Origin: Kryptolebias marmoratus
Lineage: Eukaryota; Chordata; Actinopteri; Cyprinodontiformes; Rivulidae
Assembly: GCF_001649575.2 (NCBI RefSeq)
Contig: NC_051451.1
Location: 23,191,597 to 23,255,596 of the forward strand
Direction: 5' to 3'
Length of the DNA: 64,000 bases
The notes under the pieces are model-generated. The model worked only from the letters and a program-made list of their open reading frames with translations. It searched no databases and was not told where the DNA came from. The translations under genes were made by a program, and so were the position numbers. This document shows, piece after piece, positions 11,500 through 26,300 of the stretch. Position 1 is the stretch's first letter. Every line of letters starts with the position of its first letter.

Positions 11500-14344
11500 A
11501 ATTTATCATTCATAATTGCACTTGAGTAATTGTTTGGTCAATTGAATGTCACAACAACATCAAATGTTCACATCTAAGTTGATTTTTTTAGTATTTTTTG
11601 GTGGAAAAAATGAGCAAAGCAAAGACTATTTAAGCAACACACTATAAAATAACCCCAGTGTCTGAACATCACTCAACACCCATCTATATCTGGTTATTTC
11701 CACATAAGACAGTGACAGGGTTTAAATGTCATGGGCAATAAAATAAGTACTTGCTGTTTGAATTTATAGGTTGTAGGTGTCATGACAAAAAATGTTCTGT
11801 TTCTTACTAGGTTTTAAGAATTAGGTTATAGCCATTTTGGTTAAACCTTGAAAATAACATTATGCAGCCTCATGTAATAATGTGATATCCCACATAATCT
11901 ACTAGCTCTTGGCGTATGTCTTGTAAGTGACTCTCAGCTACTACCTAGTAACTAGTAACTCTTCCAAATAAGTTGTACTTCAATGTTTTGATTAATTGTG
12001 TTTTCAAAAAACTCTGTAAAGATCATACTAACTGAAGCTTGTGTTTCAAATAATTCATTTTTGAAAATGTAATTCCTTTTTAGCCTAGCAGGGTCTGACC
12101 TCAGACTAAACTTGCCGGGAGATATGAGACTATTCTAAATATATTCCTCTTGTGAATATTTCTTACTGTGGAATACTGAGCTCCAAATTGCTTGTAAACT
12201 GCATTATAACTACTTACCCAATTTTTAAAAGATTTTTGGGACACTAGTCTCCATCTGCCAGTGGGAAAGAGGGGCACGATATGCAGCAAAATTGTCTTGT
12301 TGGGTGTTGAACCAGAAATGACTGCTATGAGGGCTTCAGCCTCTGAACCCTTTCTAGAGAAATGGGCTGTAAAAAAGGGGCTGATCTAAAATACTGGCTG
12401 ATGCATTTCTTATTTGTGATGATGCTCTGACATATACAAACCTGTTTACTTATACACCAGTAGAAACTAAAGCCAGCTAATCATTATATCTAAATTGTGC
12501 ATATTTTTTCCCTTGATCTTCAACTTCATTCATCAGCTAAGACAAAAGAACAAACCTTCACAAGAAAATGTACTGAAAAGAAATCTTTTTATATAGAACA
12601 TGTGATTACACTTGAAGCCACCCAACAGTGGGTCCAATAAACCCATTTTATTTACGCTCTAAATATTTCTTCCTTAAATGTGATAATCATATGTTGCGTC
12701 TCAGTGTAAAAATCATCATTCCTTACAAAGGTTTACATTTATGTCTTGCAATAATTCCAGAGGAATACAATATTATAATTTATTGTCATAAAGAATGACA
12801 ATGGGAAACAGTGCTAATGTAGTCTATTGCAAAACAAAGAGCAAAGAAAAGGCAGTGAAGTGGACATTTCTGTTGTATCTGCTCCTAAGGTAAGTGCATG
12901 CTCGTTCAGTGGACATCAGTCACTTTCCTCCTCAAAGTTAGTCAGCAAGTAAATGCAAAAAATATAAAATGTCCCCTGCAATCAAGAAATTGTACGACCC
13001 TCCCCACTCGCCCCCAAAAAAAGCAGCTCATTCAAATAATGCAAAGAGTCTGCAGAAGTCTGTAGTGGCACTGTTTAAACGAGACAGCACGAAGCGAGCG
13101 TGTGTTGTGGAGTGATGCTCATACATTCACAGCAAGGCAGAGTTTCAGTTGCTCTCCGGTTCATCTTCGTCGCAACCTGCCTCAGAAATGTCTTAAATAA
13201 AAACAAATACAGTAAGCTTTTTTTTTTTTTAAAGGAAAGCCAGAGAAATGTGAGCCATGTGTCAACACGCCTCTCCTCAAGCCGGTGACCGTTTTCCACC
13301 ATCTGTTGTTTTAGTTTAATTGATGTGCCACAGATTTGTTTGTGTGAATATGAATCTAGACAGTTGAACGTTACAGGAAGTCAATAGGGAGGCTCAGTGA
13401 TAGCTATTATTGATATTAATTCTAGACGTTTTCATTTAGCCTGTTCGTTTTGTTGTATGCTTTTGACCCATCAAAACACTGGGGTACCTGAAGCATTAGA
13501 TTTAAAATTGTCAAACAAACTTCACCCATCTCATGCATTAAAATAGGAGATACTAGTTTAAACATCCCCTGATTAAAGAATCTTATCAGTGGGTGAGTAA
13601 TAGAAATGAAAGTTAAGCCCCAGGGAAGCACATAATCACCACAACAGGCCAAACAGTTTGGCTGCAAAGAACGTGACCTCTGTTTTTCAAGATGAAAAGA
13701 GAAAGGCATTGCGAAATAACTATTTTTAGCTCACATTGATCCTCAGATGTCCGGACAGATTCCTTCACACCAAATGAGACCATCAGATTCACAGCTCCGG
13801 GACATCCAAGGAGTGAAATATAGCTATCTATAGTGCACAAAAGGCAGGTGGTTATGGTTAAGTTTAAACCTGATGGATGCCACTGAGGGCCTGCCTGTTT
13901 ATTCTCAGGCATTCGCCTTTTTAGGCATTCTTCTTTGGATTAAAAGGTGTGGTAATGGGAGTGTTAGTTCAAACCAACTGGTTGGATATTTTTTTTTTTT
14001 TTTTTTTTTTTACTAGAGCTGAAAATATAAAACAAGCTTGTAATTCTTTCCAGGATGTGACAAATCTGTTGAACATTTTAAAGCTACAGCTAAATTGACT
14101 AAATTGGTTATACCTGATGACTTCTTATAAGAAAGAGTACAACAGACTTGAGTCCATGCACCAGCTTGTACAAGTTCAGAGCAAAATGGATGTCAAATGA
14201 GGGCTACACAATCTGAGCCTCCATCATGTTTCCCTCGTGGTTGAGTTACTGATCACGGGTCAGTCCAAATAAGTGTGAGCTGTGCAAAACAAAATGTACC
14301 AGGCATATGGAATTTGTTAACGTGCCTCCCTTCGCTGAATGGAG
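11500..14344. other. Convergent intergenic region, GPCR 3' end to slc35f3 3' end
   Basis: No coding exon was recognised here. The stretch must hold the 3' UTR of slc35f3, whose stop codon is at 14345-14347 on the minus strand. Minus-strand AATAAA hexamers (TTTATT on the plus strand) occur at 13898-13903 and 12647-12652 and are candidate ends. A partial copy of the window's interspersed repeat lies near 11790-11960, and a 23-base T run occupies 13989-14011. Confidence 0.6.
13989..14011. repeat. Poly(T) tract, 23 bases
   Basis: Uninterrupted T run just downstream (minus-strand sense) of the slc35f3 stop codon, within its likely 3' UTR. On the minus strand it is an A run, so it could prime oligo(dT) falsely in cDNA libraries. 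Confidence 0.9.
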
Positions 14345-17300
14345 TCAATGTGCAAATGTTGAGAGGGAGGTTCTGCCTCTCCCTCTCCAGCTGAGTCCTG
14401 TAGCGACACCGGCCTCCCCATTGCCCTCGGCAGGCTCGTCCCGTTTGCGCAGCTTCATGCTGAGCTGAATGATGCACTGGTCCCAGTCCTCTGGTAACAG
14501 CAGCATGAGGAAACCCAGACAGATGATGAAAACAGCAATGAGGCGCACTGTGTTAAAATGGATTTCACACGTGAAGAGGTCCACCACTGCAAAAATCACA
14601 AGCATGTATTAACATTAGCAGACAAAGCAAGAAATATATCAACATTGTGATTCATGTACGGGACTCTGAGTCACACAAATCCTCTTCAAATACCGGCATG
14701 AATGATGGATCTGAGAATGGCGTCAAACCCAATGTCTTCATGTCCCAGAAGCATTGACCGTGTAAGATAATATTGGACATTGTGTCCCGCCTCCTTCTGT
14801 TGATGAGAATTGAAGCCACAAGATCCCATTTTACAGAAGCTGCCAGTTTGTATTGTTGGAACAAAGTCTGAGCACCAGGGATGTGGGGCTTTAAGTCTCG
14901 CCTCCTCCGTACACAGTCTGGGTGTCACATGATCGTTCTTTGACGCATGAAGTAAATAACATATACCGCAGCAAGGTAAGAACTACATGAATCACTAAGA
15001 GTCAACATCTGAAAAATTTATATGAGAGATTTTTTTTTATTATCATTTTACCAAGAGCAACGTCCCGTTTGTTTATACAGAGTGGCAGCACTTAAAACTT
15101 GTAGCAGAATTTGCCCTGGTCCAGTTCAGGTTTCACCTTCCTGTCAGAGTAGGGTTTGCTTATCGTTGAGCTAACTACCATTAGCCGATAACTGTAACAA
15201 TGAGTTAACTAATAATGGTTGGGCAGTACAGTATGTGTGCCTGAATTACTGAGATACACACAAACAGAAGTGAAAATAAAAAGTTTATTGCTGCAGCTAT
15301 TTACAGCTTTTCAAATGCAAGGCAGCCATATTGGATTTTGAAGTTGGAGCTGGTCTTTGGGAGGCATTTAGTTGATTTTTATGACTTGGAACTTGGACTT
15401 TCCAAGCTACCGAATAACACCATAACTGCTGAATAAAATCCTGGGCTCCAAGTGTTTCAGATAGAACCTGCTGTAGCTGCACCACCAGGTGGAGCCTATT
15501 GTTAGTAAAATGGACTAACATGTGTGTTTGTAAGACCAGAACAAGGTCTTAACCTTGTCCAAGAAAAGAAAGAAAATATCAACTTGTTTCACAAAAGATG
15601 TCCAACAGAAGAATTGCTGTAGCTGCTAAGGCTGCGAACAAGCAGCAAATATTACAGGTTATCAGCCACATTTTAGTGGTGGCAGAAAATTCTGATGATT
15701 TTTTACTGAAAAGATGTGTGCAATGGTTCTTTATTTCAAGCAGCCGGACTTAAATTTAACAGTTTACTTCAATACATATAAAGTATGGATATTATTTCCT
15801 ACACTGTGACTTAAGGTCACTGTGAAGACAGCGGTACATTATTAAATAATGTCAGAGTATATATATACTGCCGAATACTGAAGGTGAATTTAAGATTGGG
15901 GTTTTAAGACCATCTATTAGACTACAATTTTTATAAGGTCTTCTTTTCTATTTAAGAATTCAAGAACCCTGGTTTTCACTTTGTCTACTCTTGTAATCAC
16001 GTTTATTTCCCAAGAAATGATTCCAACACCATCAAATATTTAATTGAACCAGGCCTAAAAGTCAAGTCAGGAGACACTTACATGCATTCACAGGGACACT
16101 TAGGACGATGCCAAAAGAAATTAATGTTGGGTATGTTATTGCAATGCCAAAGTTCACCAGGATGTTGAAAGCTGTAGGGAGAAACATAATCAGAGCAGCA
16201 ATAAGTCTCAATAAGAAAGTTAAGCCATTAATTCACTGCACAATCAGAGCGTTATATGGACTGTGAGACAAACTGCTTGATATATCATCTTCGTTTACCA
16301 AAAAGCAAGGCTGCAACCCCACAGAGGTACGCCCAGGGGATGTCTGCAAGTGAGCCAATGTACTCCACATGTGTAAAATACAGGATGACTGGCACGAAGC
16401 TGATGAAAACAAAGTTGGCGCTTCCGACAATGCTCAGGAAGAGTGCTGCCTCTCCAAATTTGGCACTGCCCAGCACCATCTTGAAGAGCACCTGGGGATA
16501 AAGGAAAATGGGGCTGGATGAATGTAAAAAAATCCACCCCCTTACAAAGTTCAGGGTTATTACAGGAGGTTAGTCTGCCAAGTACCTGCCACATCTCTGG
16601 CTTGTGGCCACTGCTGTCTGTTTATCACATTAAGTAGCTGAGCAGGGGAGAACAAACCCTGTCAAAATTTGGCTATTTGCCTCGTTTGATCTGGATATTT
16701 CCACTTGAAGCCACCGGTCTAATTCATACATGTAACACACCTCTGTCAGGCTTACACTCCTTTCTTCTTTCATCTGATTACATAACAACAACCAAGCTGA
16801 TCCAGTATCTCTTATATAAGTCAAGAAAATTCATACATATATGCATGTTTGGCTTTTATAAACATGTTTCACAGTGGCTGGAAGCATGACAATGCCACTT
16901 TGTGCTCAGTAATGATGTATTTTTGGTGAAATGGTAACAAATACCTTGTAGAGTGCTGACATTGAAGCAGAGGCCACGACCAAAGTAATGCCGATGACAG
17001 AGTGGCTGTGAAATCCATCAGCGTAGGTCATCATGACGATGCCTGCTATGGCCAAGATAGCTGCTACTATCTGTGGAGAGACAGAACACCAGTGAATGAT
17101 GGATGGGCGACACGCTGCTCGCAGTCTGGTCATTAAGACACGAAGTCCTCTCCTGCTGCGTGGGGCCACAGCAGGTTCACATGACCTCCACTTTGTTATT
17201 CAAAGTCGTAATCACAAGCCACACAAGAAGAAGGATTGTAAATTTATGGTCTGAGTTGTTGTTTGCTGCCAGTAGGCAGCTCATCTGGTGTTTGCATTTT

Positions 17301-20300
17301 GTCAGATGCTAACAGGCATGCTTCACGGGAACTCTGCTCTCAGGTTCACAGTGCAACTGCTTCCACCATGGGACGAGCTGCTTGGCTTGATTGTCTGACA
17401 TTGATTTCCTTTACGCTGCCATCGTGTTTACAAACCAAATACCCCATCTTGATCCAGCAGCCCCCACTTATCACTCCCACTCCCTGCCTCAGCGATTATC
17501 ATGGCTTCAAGATGACACCAGATCATCTGTTTCATCCTGCTCGCAGTCGACCTGGATGCAATAAAACCAAAGCTGTCATTTGTTCTTTTCGCGTGTTTGT
17601 CTACGCATGTGTTCATATTGCAGTTGCACATGGGAGGAGGAGGGGTTTGGGTGAGGAATAGCGATGAGCACGTGATGCAGTCCAGCTGAGTGGATTAGCT
17701 CTGCATTAAAGAGGTGTCAGGAAGATAAATGAACCGTGTGTTTTTTGCTTGGCCAAAGCCCTGAGGCACTTTTGGCAAAATTGCTCTTTCTGCACTGCGG
17801 GCTGCCTGTCACTCACAGCTACAACTTCCATTTCAGTGAACACCGGTTTGCTTGCAGGATCAGCGACAATGAGAGATGCTTCAGCACAGTTGGAGTGTTG
17901 AAACTTTTCCAAATTAGGTGCCAACTGTTTGGGACAAGCCTGCATGCTGAAAAACTTATGTGAGAACAGTGTCATTACTTCAGTATGGCAATTTAATGCC
18001 ACCAAATACATCTCATAAATCCAAATGACAACAAAAAGGCTCTTCAGGATGTTTTATATTACAAAGTTCTTATACTTTATCAGTTTGCTGCTGCAGCCGC
18101 TGAACTGACCCAGTAAATTACATGCTCATATCTTTTCAACACAATAACACCAAAACGCCCCTCATGTCTGTTTAACGAGGGGGGTGTTAGCCTCTTCTGT
18201 ATTTTTCGTTCTTCTTTGCTTTCATGAAAATCTCATTTAAGATCCCCCGCATTGCTGCAGACTTTCAAACACCGCAGTCCCCACCACCACGCACCGGAGC
18301 GAGTGACAGGGCTTACAAGAGGCAGAGATGCAGCATTTTTACAGTGCCTGTCGCTTACTGAAGCTTTTCATTACAAATAATGGGGGTGGGGAGTTGGGGC
18401 ACGCGCCAGGGAGTGATGTGAGGGAGGGGGTGTTCGTCAGCGTGTGGACGACTGAAGGGGAAATCCATTCTGCGGAGTGCAGAACAGCTGTAGACGTGAA
18501 AGCAGCAGAAGTGTGCAGCGGGAGGGGAGAAGGAGAAGCTCAGGCAGGAGCCCTCATCTTTCCGTGTGTCTCGTCTTGTCCAGGCAAAACACGATTGATT
18601 GACACATGATCATAGGAGGCTGAACACACTGTCACACAGACAACCTGCTCTCTGTGGCTGTGTGTGGAGCGCACACAATCAAGCAAAATCAACTCAGAGC
18701 ATCACAAATGATTTGCATTCTGTGCTGTAAACACAGACTTTGTTTAGCATGATGAGTGAAAGGGCAAAATTTTATTTCACAACTGAAATTGAAAATACAG
18801 TAGACTTGTTGAGGGTAATGAGAGGCACAGCTAGACGCCCATAGGGAGGTGAAGGTAATCAGGTCATGTCATGGCACGAATAAATATACTGCAGAAGTAA
18901 ACAGTAAAAGGCTAAAACATCTTTTTCTTTGCCTCAGTGGGATCATACCATAAACCCAAGCAGTAAAGACATGCCATACACCACATGACAGAGAGAAAAA
19001 AAAAACTATTTCTGCAACACAAAATGATATAGTTTTCTTATATCTTTTCTGAAAACAGTGTACTAGATCTTATCTAAATGGTAAATGGCCTGGACTTGTA
19101 TAGCGCTTTATCTAGTCCAAGGACCCCAAAGCGCTTCACACTACATGCAGTCATTCACCCATTCATCCACACACTGATGGCGGTAAGCTAGTGAGGCGGC
19201 CATTACACCGGCGCCACCGAAAGCTCTGACCACCACCAGTAGGCAAGGCAGGTGAAGTGTCCTGCCCAAGGACACAACGGCTGAGACTGATGGAGCGGGG
19301 GCTCAAGACTACAGGACGAACCCCCACCTCCTGAGCCACTGCCACCCCTGGAAAAAAAAAGTAAACTAACCATTCAGATTAATCAGGAATAGACTATCTA
19401 CTATCCCAATTCCGAAACAGCCAGGACATTGTGTAAAATATAAATATAAAAAGAATGCATTCATTCATCCCTTGACCCAAAGGGTCGTAGGGATCGTAGG
19501 GGTGTCATGGTGGATGCTTGGACAGTCAGGGATCTCTAGTGCTCTCAGTCTTGTGTGTTTGGAGGCTACAACCAGCCTCCTCCTCTGTCCGCCTCTTTTT
19601 CTCTTTCTATTTACCGTTCCCTGTAAGATGATCTTTGACAGGAAGAGATGCCTTGTAACACGACCATACCAGATCAGTGTGTGATTTTACTATTGAGCAT
19701 AGTGGCTTTTGTTCTCCAGCGTGGGCGGCAACTAGCTGTCTCACGTATTCGATTGTCTTGTGTTTTCTGTAAGATATTTGTAGCATCCTCATGTCACACT
19801 TATTTTCAAAGAACTCGATCTTCCGCTCAGCATCTGCTGTGAGGATCCAGCTACTTTCTCCAATCTGGGGGTGAGATCCTGGTGATCCAATTTTCTGTTT
19901 CCCATCAGATCAATATCATCAGCAAAACTGAGGTTGGAGATGGATCTTTCTCAGATGGCTATGTAGGTATGGAAGTCAAGTCTTGGAGGTTTTCCAACAG
20001 GGAGAAGAAGGCTGCCTTGACGGACAAGCTACAAGTTTAAAAAAAAAAAGAATAGGACCTGCAGCTATCCCCTTGTGTCGCCTCTGCATGAGTCGGACTT
20101 CCAGCTAAATATACAAAAGTGTTTGATTTGGAAGCAGAAAAGTGCTGATGACACAGATTGCACAAACACTTGAAGACACTCACCCTGACTCCCATAAAGC
20201 GGTCTCTGAGTACAATCCACGAAAGCAGAAAGACGAAGGCTTTGTTGCAACAGAACAGCGCTGACACGTCTGTTGTGTTGATCTTCCTGAGGGCCTGCAG

Positions 20301-23300
20301 GTACAGGTAGTTGGTGAGGATCCACAGCAGGCCAAACGGAGCCACCTTGGTGAAAAACACCTTAGGTGTCAGGCCGTCGTCCCCGAAAAACCTGCAACAC
20401 TCCCTGTGTGCCGAAATACGAAACAGAACACGGCATCAGTGTTAAATATGTGGTATCATTTAAAAACTGATCGTAATGTATGACAATGAACAGGTCTGTT
20501 ATTTCAACCATTACATCCAGATGATTTTTTTCTTACACATTATAGTACTGCTGGGAGAAATTAGTAAAAACTTACAAACACCAAGAAATCTGCTGCAAGG
20601 AGGTGTTTTGTAGAGATCAATTTTCTGATGCTACTGCGAATAAAGCTGAAGTCCCTCAGGCATAATACATGATTTGTTTTGTGCTATTTCTGTTTATTTT
20701 TATGTAAGCAGAAATCAGACTAATATCTAAGCCGTTACCAAGGAAAAGTTTAGTTAAGACGGTATCAGATGCACTTCCTAATTAAGAGCTCAAAACAGTT
20801 TTAGTGCTGCTGCAGGGAATAAAATCAAACAGAAAGCTGTTTTGATAAAAGGAAGAAGTTTGATTTCTTTCAACTTCTACCCATCACAAAATTACATTTT
20901 AAGATGCTGAATTCAGTTGCTGTGTAAGAACGTCGATTTGGATGTTTTAATGAAGGGCCGATGTTTTCACTATTTCATAAATGCACAAGGGACACATACA
21001 GTACATCTACATTTGAATATCTAAGGCAAGCAAGCAGCAAGTAGAAACTCTAATCAGCTCAGTCTTCAGTGCAGTTTGGCAAAGTCATCATATCCTGTCT
21101 GTTTTCAGATTTGTATTATTAAAAGATGAAAGGCGAAGGCACACGATAATGTTATTGTCCGTGTTTATATGTGTGTTCATCTGTTAGCAAAATATCCCAA
21201 AAACCACTTAGGGGATTTTAATTAAATTTTTAGGAATTAATCACTGGGTGTACCTCTACAGCTGATTAACTTTTGGAGTCAATTTAATTAAAGATGGCTG
21301 CTACAGCTAATTGATATTAGCAAAGAAAAAATGGCTATAACTCAGAGAGTTTTACAGATATTGAGCCAAAGCTTCATGTGGTCATAGCTGAAAGTAATTT
21401 ACAACATATGCTCTGAGCATAAACATCTTGTGATATAGTATGGAATTGTGCATAATGTTATGTATTCTTTAAAGTTCTTTACAGAAAAAAGACCACACCT
21501 TACACCTGTGTTTTGGGAGTTTATTAGATCCTAAATGATTGGTTGAAGAGAATCAAAGTCCTAAAGCAGGTTCATGTTCACCATGTCTTCATTTTGCAGA
21601 AGAGACTAATAGCTCGGTCTGGCTACAACAGGAATAAGCTGTTTGTGCTATAGATCAGCAGAAATGCCTCCTGATGTCAGCATTTTAACAGGAATGTAGT
21701 TTGACCATATGACATTTGGCTCGATCACGCCTCACATGATAGGTGTTACAGAATGAGGTTGAAATGATCGAGCAGCTGATGCAGCAAAAAGCCAAAGCTG
21801 CGCATTTTAGAATGTCCTAATATTAACAAATCAGTCTCTGGTACTTGCAAATAATTTTTATTTCTCAAGACATTTTTATGAATCAGGTGCTGCCATACAC
21901 TGTAATCCATTTTCCTGTCATTTTAAGGCAACTTACAGGCAGCACTGTTGCCAGTAAGTTACCTTAAATCCTATAAAAAATGTAATATAGGTCTTAAATT
22001 CCAACTGCTTAATACAATTAAAGTTTGATGATCAAACATGCAAACATTAGATGAAACCATTCCTGATTTGACCCTGAACGTTTAGATCATTTAAAATACA
22101 GAAAAGACAAATTTAGAAACTTTTTGTTTTGACTTTATTTCTGTCTGTTGCAGCATCAGTTTCTCATAAAGAAGAATCTCTCCATCGGTCAGTAAAAACC
22201 ATCTCCATTCATGTCTGTGAAGAGAGAAACATTTGGAAAGTGGCGGGTCAGACACTGTAAATGTCATCTCTCGGTCTGTGTCTGCCTTACTTCTGCGCCT
22301 TCTATGAAATCAATTAGTGAGAGAAGAAACCCAGAGCAAACTAACCACAGTTACACAATCAGCTCCAGAATCTGAGCAGATCAACTCCAGCCGAGGGGGC
22401 GGGAGCCCTAAATCCTCGCGTGAATCCCCAGAGAAGGAAGCTTTACGCAGCGCGGGATCAGAAATACGCAGCTAATACCTCCAGCTCACCAGCACACAAT
22501 TACTTCAACACACCAGCGTCTTCATGTCTTTGTTCAGGAGCAGCCCGATGAGACGCAGAGATGACGGATAAGACTGCCAACTGGGCTGAATTATGATAAT
22601 CGGAGAAGCCGACTGTCACTGGATTACAAGTTTGGGAGCCTCCACAACCAAATAAACACTCTAATTTATGGTGATTATGGTGTTTGCAAAGAACAAAAAC
22701 ATTTTGATTTTGTCTTTGGAGCTATTTGAGTTACAACTTTATTTAGATTTAGTATGACTCCCTTGCATCCCGACCTCTCAGAGGTCTCTCTTTTTTGGGA
22801 AACAGTAATTGCAAACGTCTGATACATGATTCATCATCTCAAACAGAAACCAGCACTCCATGACTGCTCCCGCGCCATGTGTCTTTATACTTTCATTATT
22901 TCTTCAGGAATATCGCTTTGTCCATTTTTGTTCTGATTAAAAAAAAAAAAAAAAAGCATTCTAGTTGAGAACTATGCTAAGTTCTAATCTGTGATATATT
23001 TTGTGGGTTTCTTCTGGCAGAAACTGACATTTAACAATAAAATTCAACAGATGATCTTGAGGCAACGTGTCAGAGATGATAAAATTTTCATTTATTGTTT
23101 TTCATTTGTCATGAGAAATGGCTTTTTCGCTGTAATGATGGGGAAGCCTGTAGCTGTAATTACAGCTATCAAACATTTCTCATAGGTTTTAACAATCCCT
23201 ACAAGTCTCCTGTGGGATTTTTGAATTTCTTCTTTTCTGCAGGTTTTTGAGATTGGAAATATTTACCTTTTTTCCCACCAAATGTTTTGGATTATTGTCT

Positions 23301-26300
23301 TGTTGTTATGTCTGCTATAACCCAAGGTCATTGTTTTTATCTTTGTTGCACAATCGTTTTAGAGGATTGCCAAGTGAAGGGAAAAAAAAAAATCATTGAT
23401 GTGCTTTGATGTGACGATCGTGTTCTGGGGGTGAAATTTTTTGCCTTTTATACATCAGACAGAAACTGTGTCTTTGAGCTCAAATAAGTCAAGTTTAATC
23501 TTATCTGGACTCTAAATAAACAACCAGAACTTTTCTTTATCATCTTTTAGAAAGGCTGAGGAGGATTTTGTGCTCTTTTCCTGCTGATGTTGAGTCTTTA
23601 GACCATGTCCATGAAAACTATTCTGTTGCAGAGTCAACGCACAGGCACGGCACGCCTTTCTGCAGCAGGCGATTATGAAGAAGCCTTTTAAAGTTTAAAA
23701 CATGGAGAATATTGTGGAAGAGAAAATAAATCAAATTGGAACAGATGCACAGCTTGTTGTCAGGAAAACTGTTGCCCTGCTGCTGAAGAAAAGATTGTGC
23801 CACTAATCACAGAGAAATAAAAAGTGATGGTTAACTTGTGTTGCTGATGGACTGGGAGTCGTCAGACCTGAATCTCTGCCTGGGCGTCTGCCTCTCCGGA
23901 CTCTTGCACAGGTGGCCGATGTAATACAGGGGGAAGAAGAGGCAGTTCCAGCTGGTGGCGAACCAGGTGAGGGTGAACGGGGCATCAAACTTCTTAAACG
24001 TCAGCTTGGCCAGCTGGGTGGAGCCCGCCCAGGACGAGCACACGCACACCACCATGGCGACCCCCCACAGGGCCTTCCGCACCTGGACGGCTGTTACTCT
24101 GATGCAACACTGGAGCCGCCGTCTGTCCGGTTCTGACCCAGCTGCCCCGGCCGTCTGTGAGTCTGTGGTGCCCACCACGGTCTCTCTGGTCCGGTCTTCT
24201 CCTGTGCAGGAACACAAACATATCAGACTTATAGCTGTTTGTTTGCAATAAAAAAAGGACCTTTATAATTAGTGGGAGATTATGTTACACTTCCTGCCAT
24301 GTTTTCCAACCTTAAAAATAGCTGCTTCCTTGGTTTAAATGAACTTGTTGGTAGGTAAGCAATCAGACACTTGAGTTAAAAATATTACAACTGGGTGTGA
24401 CAGGCAGCAGACAAACAGAGGACAAAAGAGGACAGATCTGATATCCAATCCAAGACGACCTGCTCTCAAACGGATGAGTTGTGGTGGTTTGTGTGTTTGC
24501 ACGAGCCCACAAAGTCACACACAGCGCCTCCTACGTTTTCTGTTTGTCCCGTCACAACCTGATAGGCTCCATATGTCTTCAATAACACGAGCAACGAGGC
24601 AAAGTGCTGCCTCCGTCCCACTCACAGTCCCTGAGCCGCCTCACAACTGATAAGGTCATGTTGTTCTAAAATATTGGGATGAAATAACCTGTTGTTGCTT
24701 CTAAACTCTTCAGTTACAACTAACCATGTCTTAAAATACTAAAGTAATTTCTCCTTGAGTGCCAGAGTTTTAGACAAAGATCAGAATATGTCGTAAAATT
24801 ATGGAACTGTGGCCACTTTGGTGAAACCTGGAAAATAACATTATGTGTGATCGCCAGATGTCACACTCAGATTAAGGGTTGAGAATGATTCTCAGCTACT
24901 ACATCAGAGTTTAGCTCAATATCTAATAAAATGACTGAGTTAGACATTTTTGAGTTGGCTAATGTGGATTAGTTATGGATGGGGTTTGATTGGCTCTTAA
25001 TAGCTTGTAGATGTACATCCAAGGATTACTTTGTGAAAGTTTTGTTTCATATGATGTTTTGCTGACACACAAGAAGGTTGACTCCAACAGGTAATGCCAA
25101 AGTTTTGAGCCAAGATCTCAGACAATGAGTAGCGCTTTGGATTTTCACCAAATTTGAGCACAAAATCAGTCAAATTCACTGAATTACAGCCATTTTGTGC
25201 TTTCTAAGGTCAGTTGGCTGTGGCAGCCATCAAAAGTTATTCAGTTATGGATGTTCATACACTGATTATTTTCTGCCAGTTTCCTTAAAATTTGTTCAGT
25301 GATTCATGAGATATTTTGGTAACAAACACATGAACACACACGTGGGCAAAATCATTATTGTTTGCCTTCACCTTTTAGGCGTTAAAAACGTTGATACCAT
25401 GTTTGATTGTTCTCTGAATTGACATTTATTTTACAGCTGCATTCGTCTTACAGCAGCTCTTCAAGTTCTTTAAACAGAAACCACATCTTAGCTTTGTTTA
25501 ATATCAGCACCACGTATTTCTTTGTGGCTTCCTTCCAGATAGTTTAAGCACCAGATTTTCCTGATGATGTTTTCAGAGGTAATGATGTGCCACAGGAAGC
25601 CTTTTGCTGACTCATCTCTGATTCACGGTGCTAACTAAAATGCAGAACACACTTCTCTAACGTTGGTTGAACCTCAGAGTTTAAAGTCTCTGTTACTGTT
25701 CTCTTGACCGAGACTCTTGCCATAAAGAAGTCCTGGTGCTGCTGCATTCCTTACCATTAATGTGAAATGCTTAACCAGACAGAAAGCCATTGCCCTGCAT
25801 CAGGGATTTGCTGAGAATTTTAGGTTCATAGTTAAGCATCCGTCATGCCCAATGAGGCGGCTCTTTCCTCTCGAAAAAGCGGGGTCTGACCTTGCCAGGT
25901 GGTCTCATCACATCCCAAATTAACTCCCCTGATTGCTCTCGCTGCTAATGCTCAGACCCGGCTTCCCCAGTCTGTGTGATGAATGCACAAGAGATTCAGA
26001 TTGTGTTTATCTATTGCAAGCAAAACATTAAAAGTGATGCAATTAAGATGAAATGATGGCGCTCTTTTCGAGCATCCTGATCAGCGTCCCCTGTTTCTGC
26101 ACCGGCTCTGACAGCCCAAAGGCAAATTTGTCAGCTGTGACAGATGATTCAAGATCATCGTCTTAAATTGCAATATAACGATGAATCAGCAAGAACCTAA
26201 AAAAAGGAGGGTGGCAGGAGCACATGGCCATCTATTAGTCTTCCACACAAGGGTGAAAGTGAAGTCTCTCTATTCTGAGCTCCAAGCCTCTTTGTCTTGT

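Noticed and set aside
20184..20391. Alternative acceptor giving slc35f3 exon 3 starting at 20391
   Set aside because: The acceptor 12 bases further upstream (exon start 20403) restores RECCRFFGDDG, as in human, with the same phase, so it was preferred.
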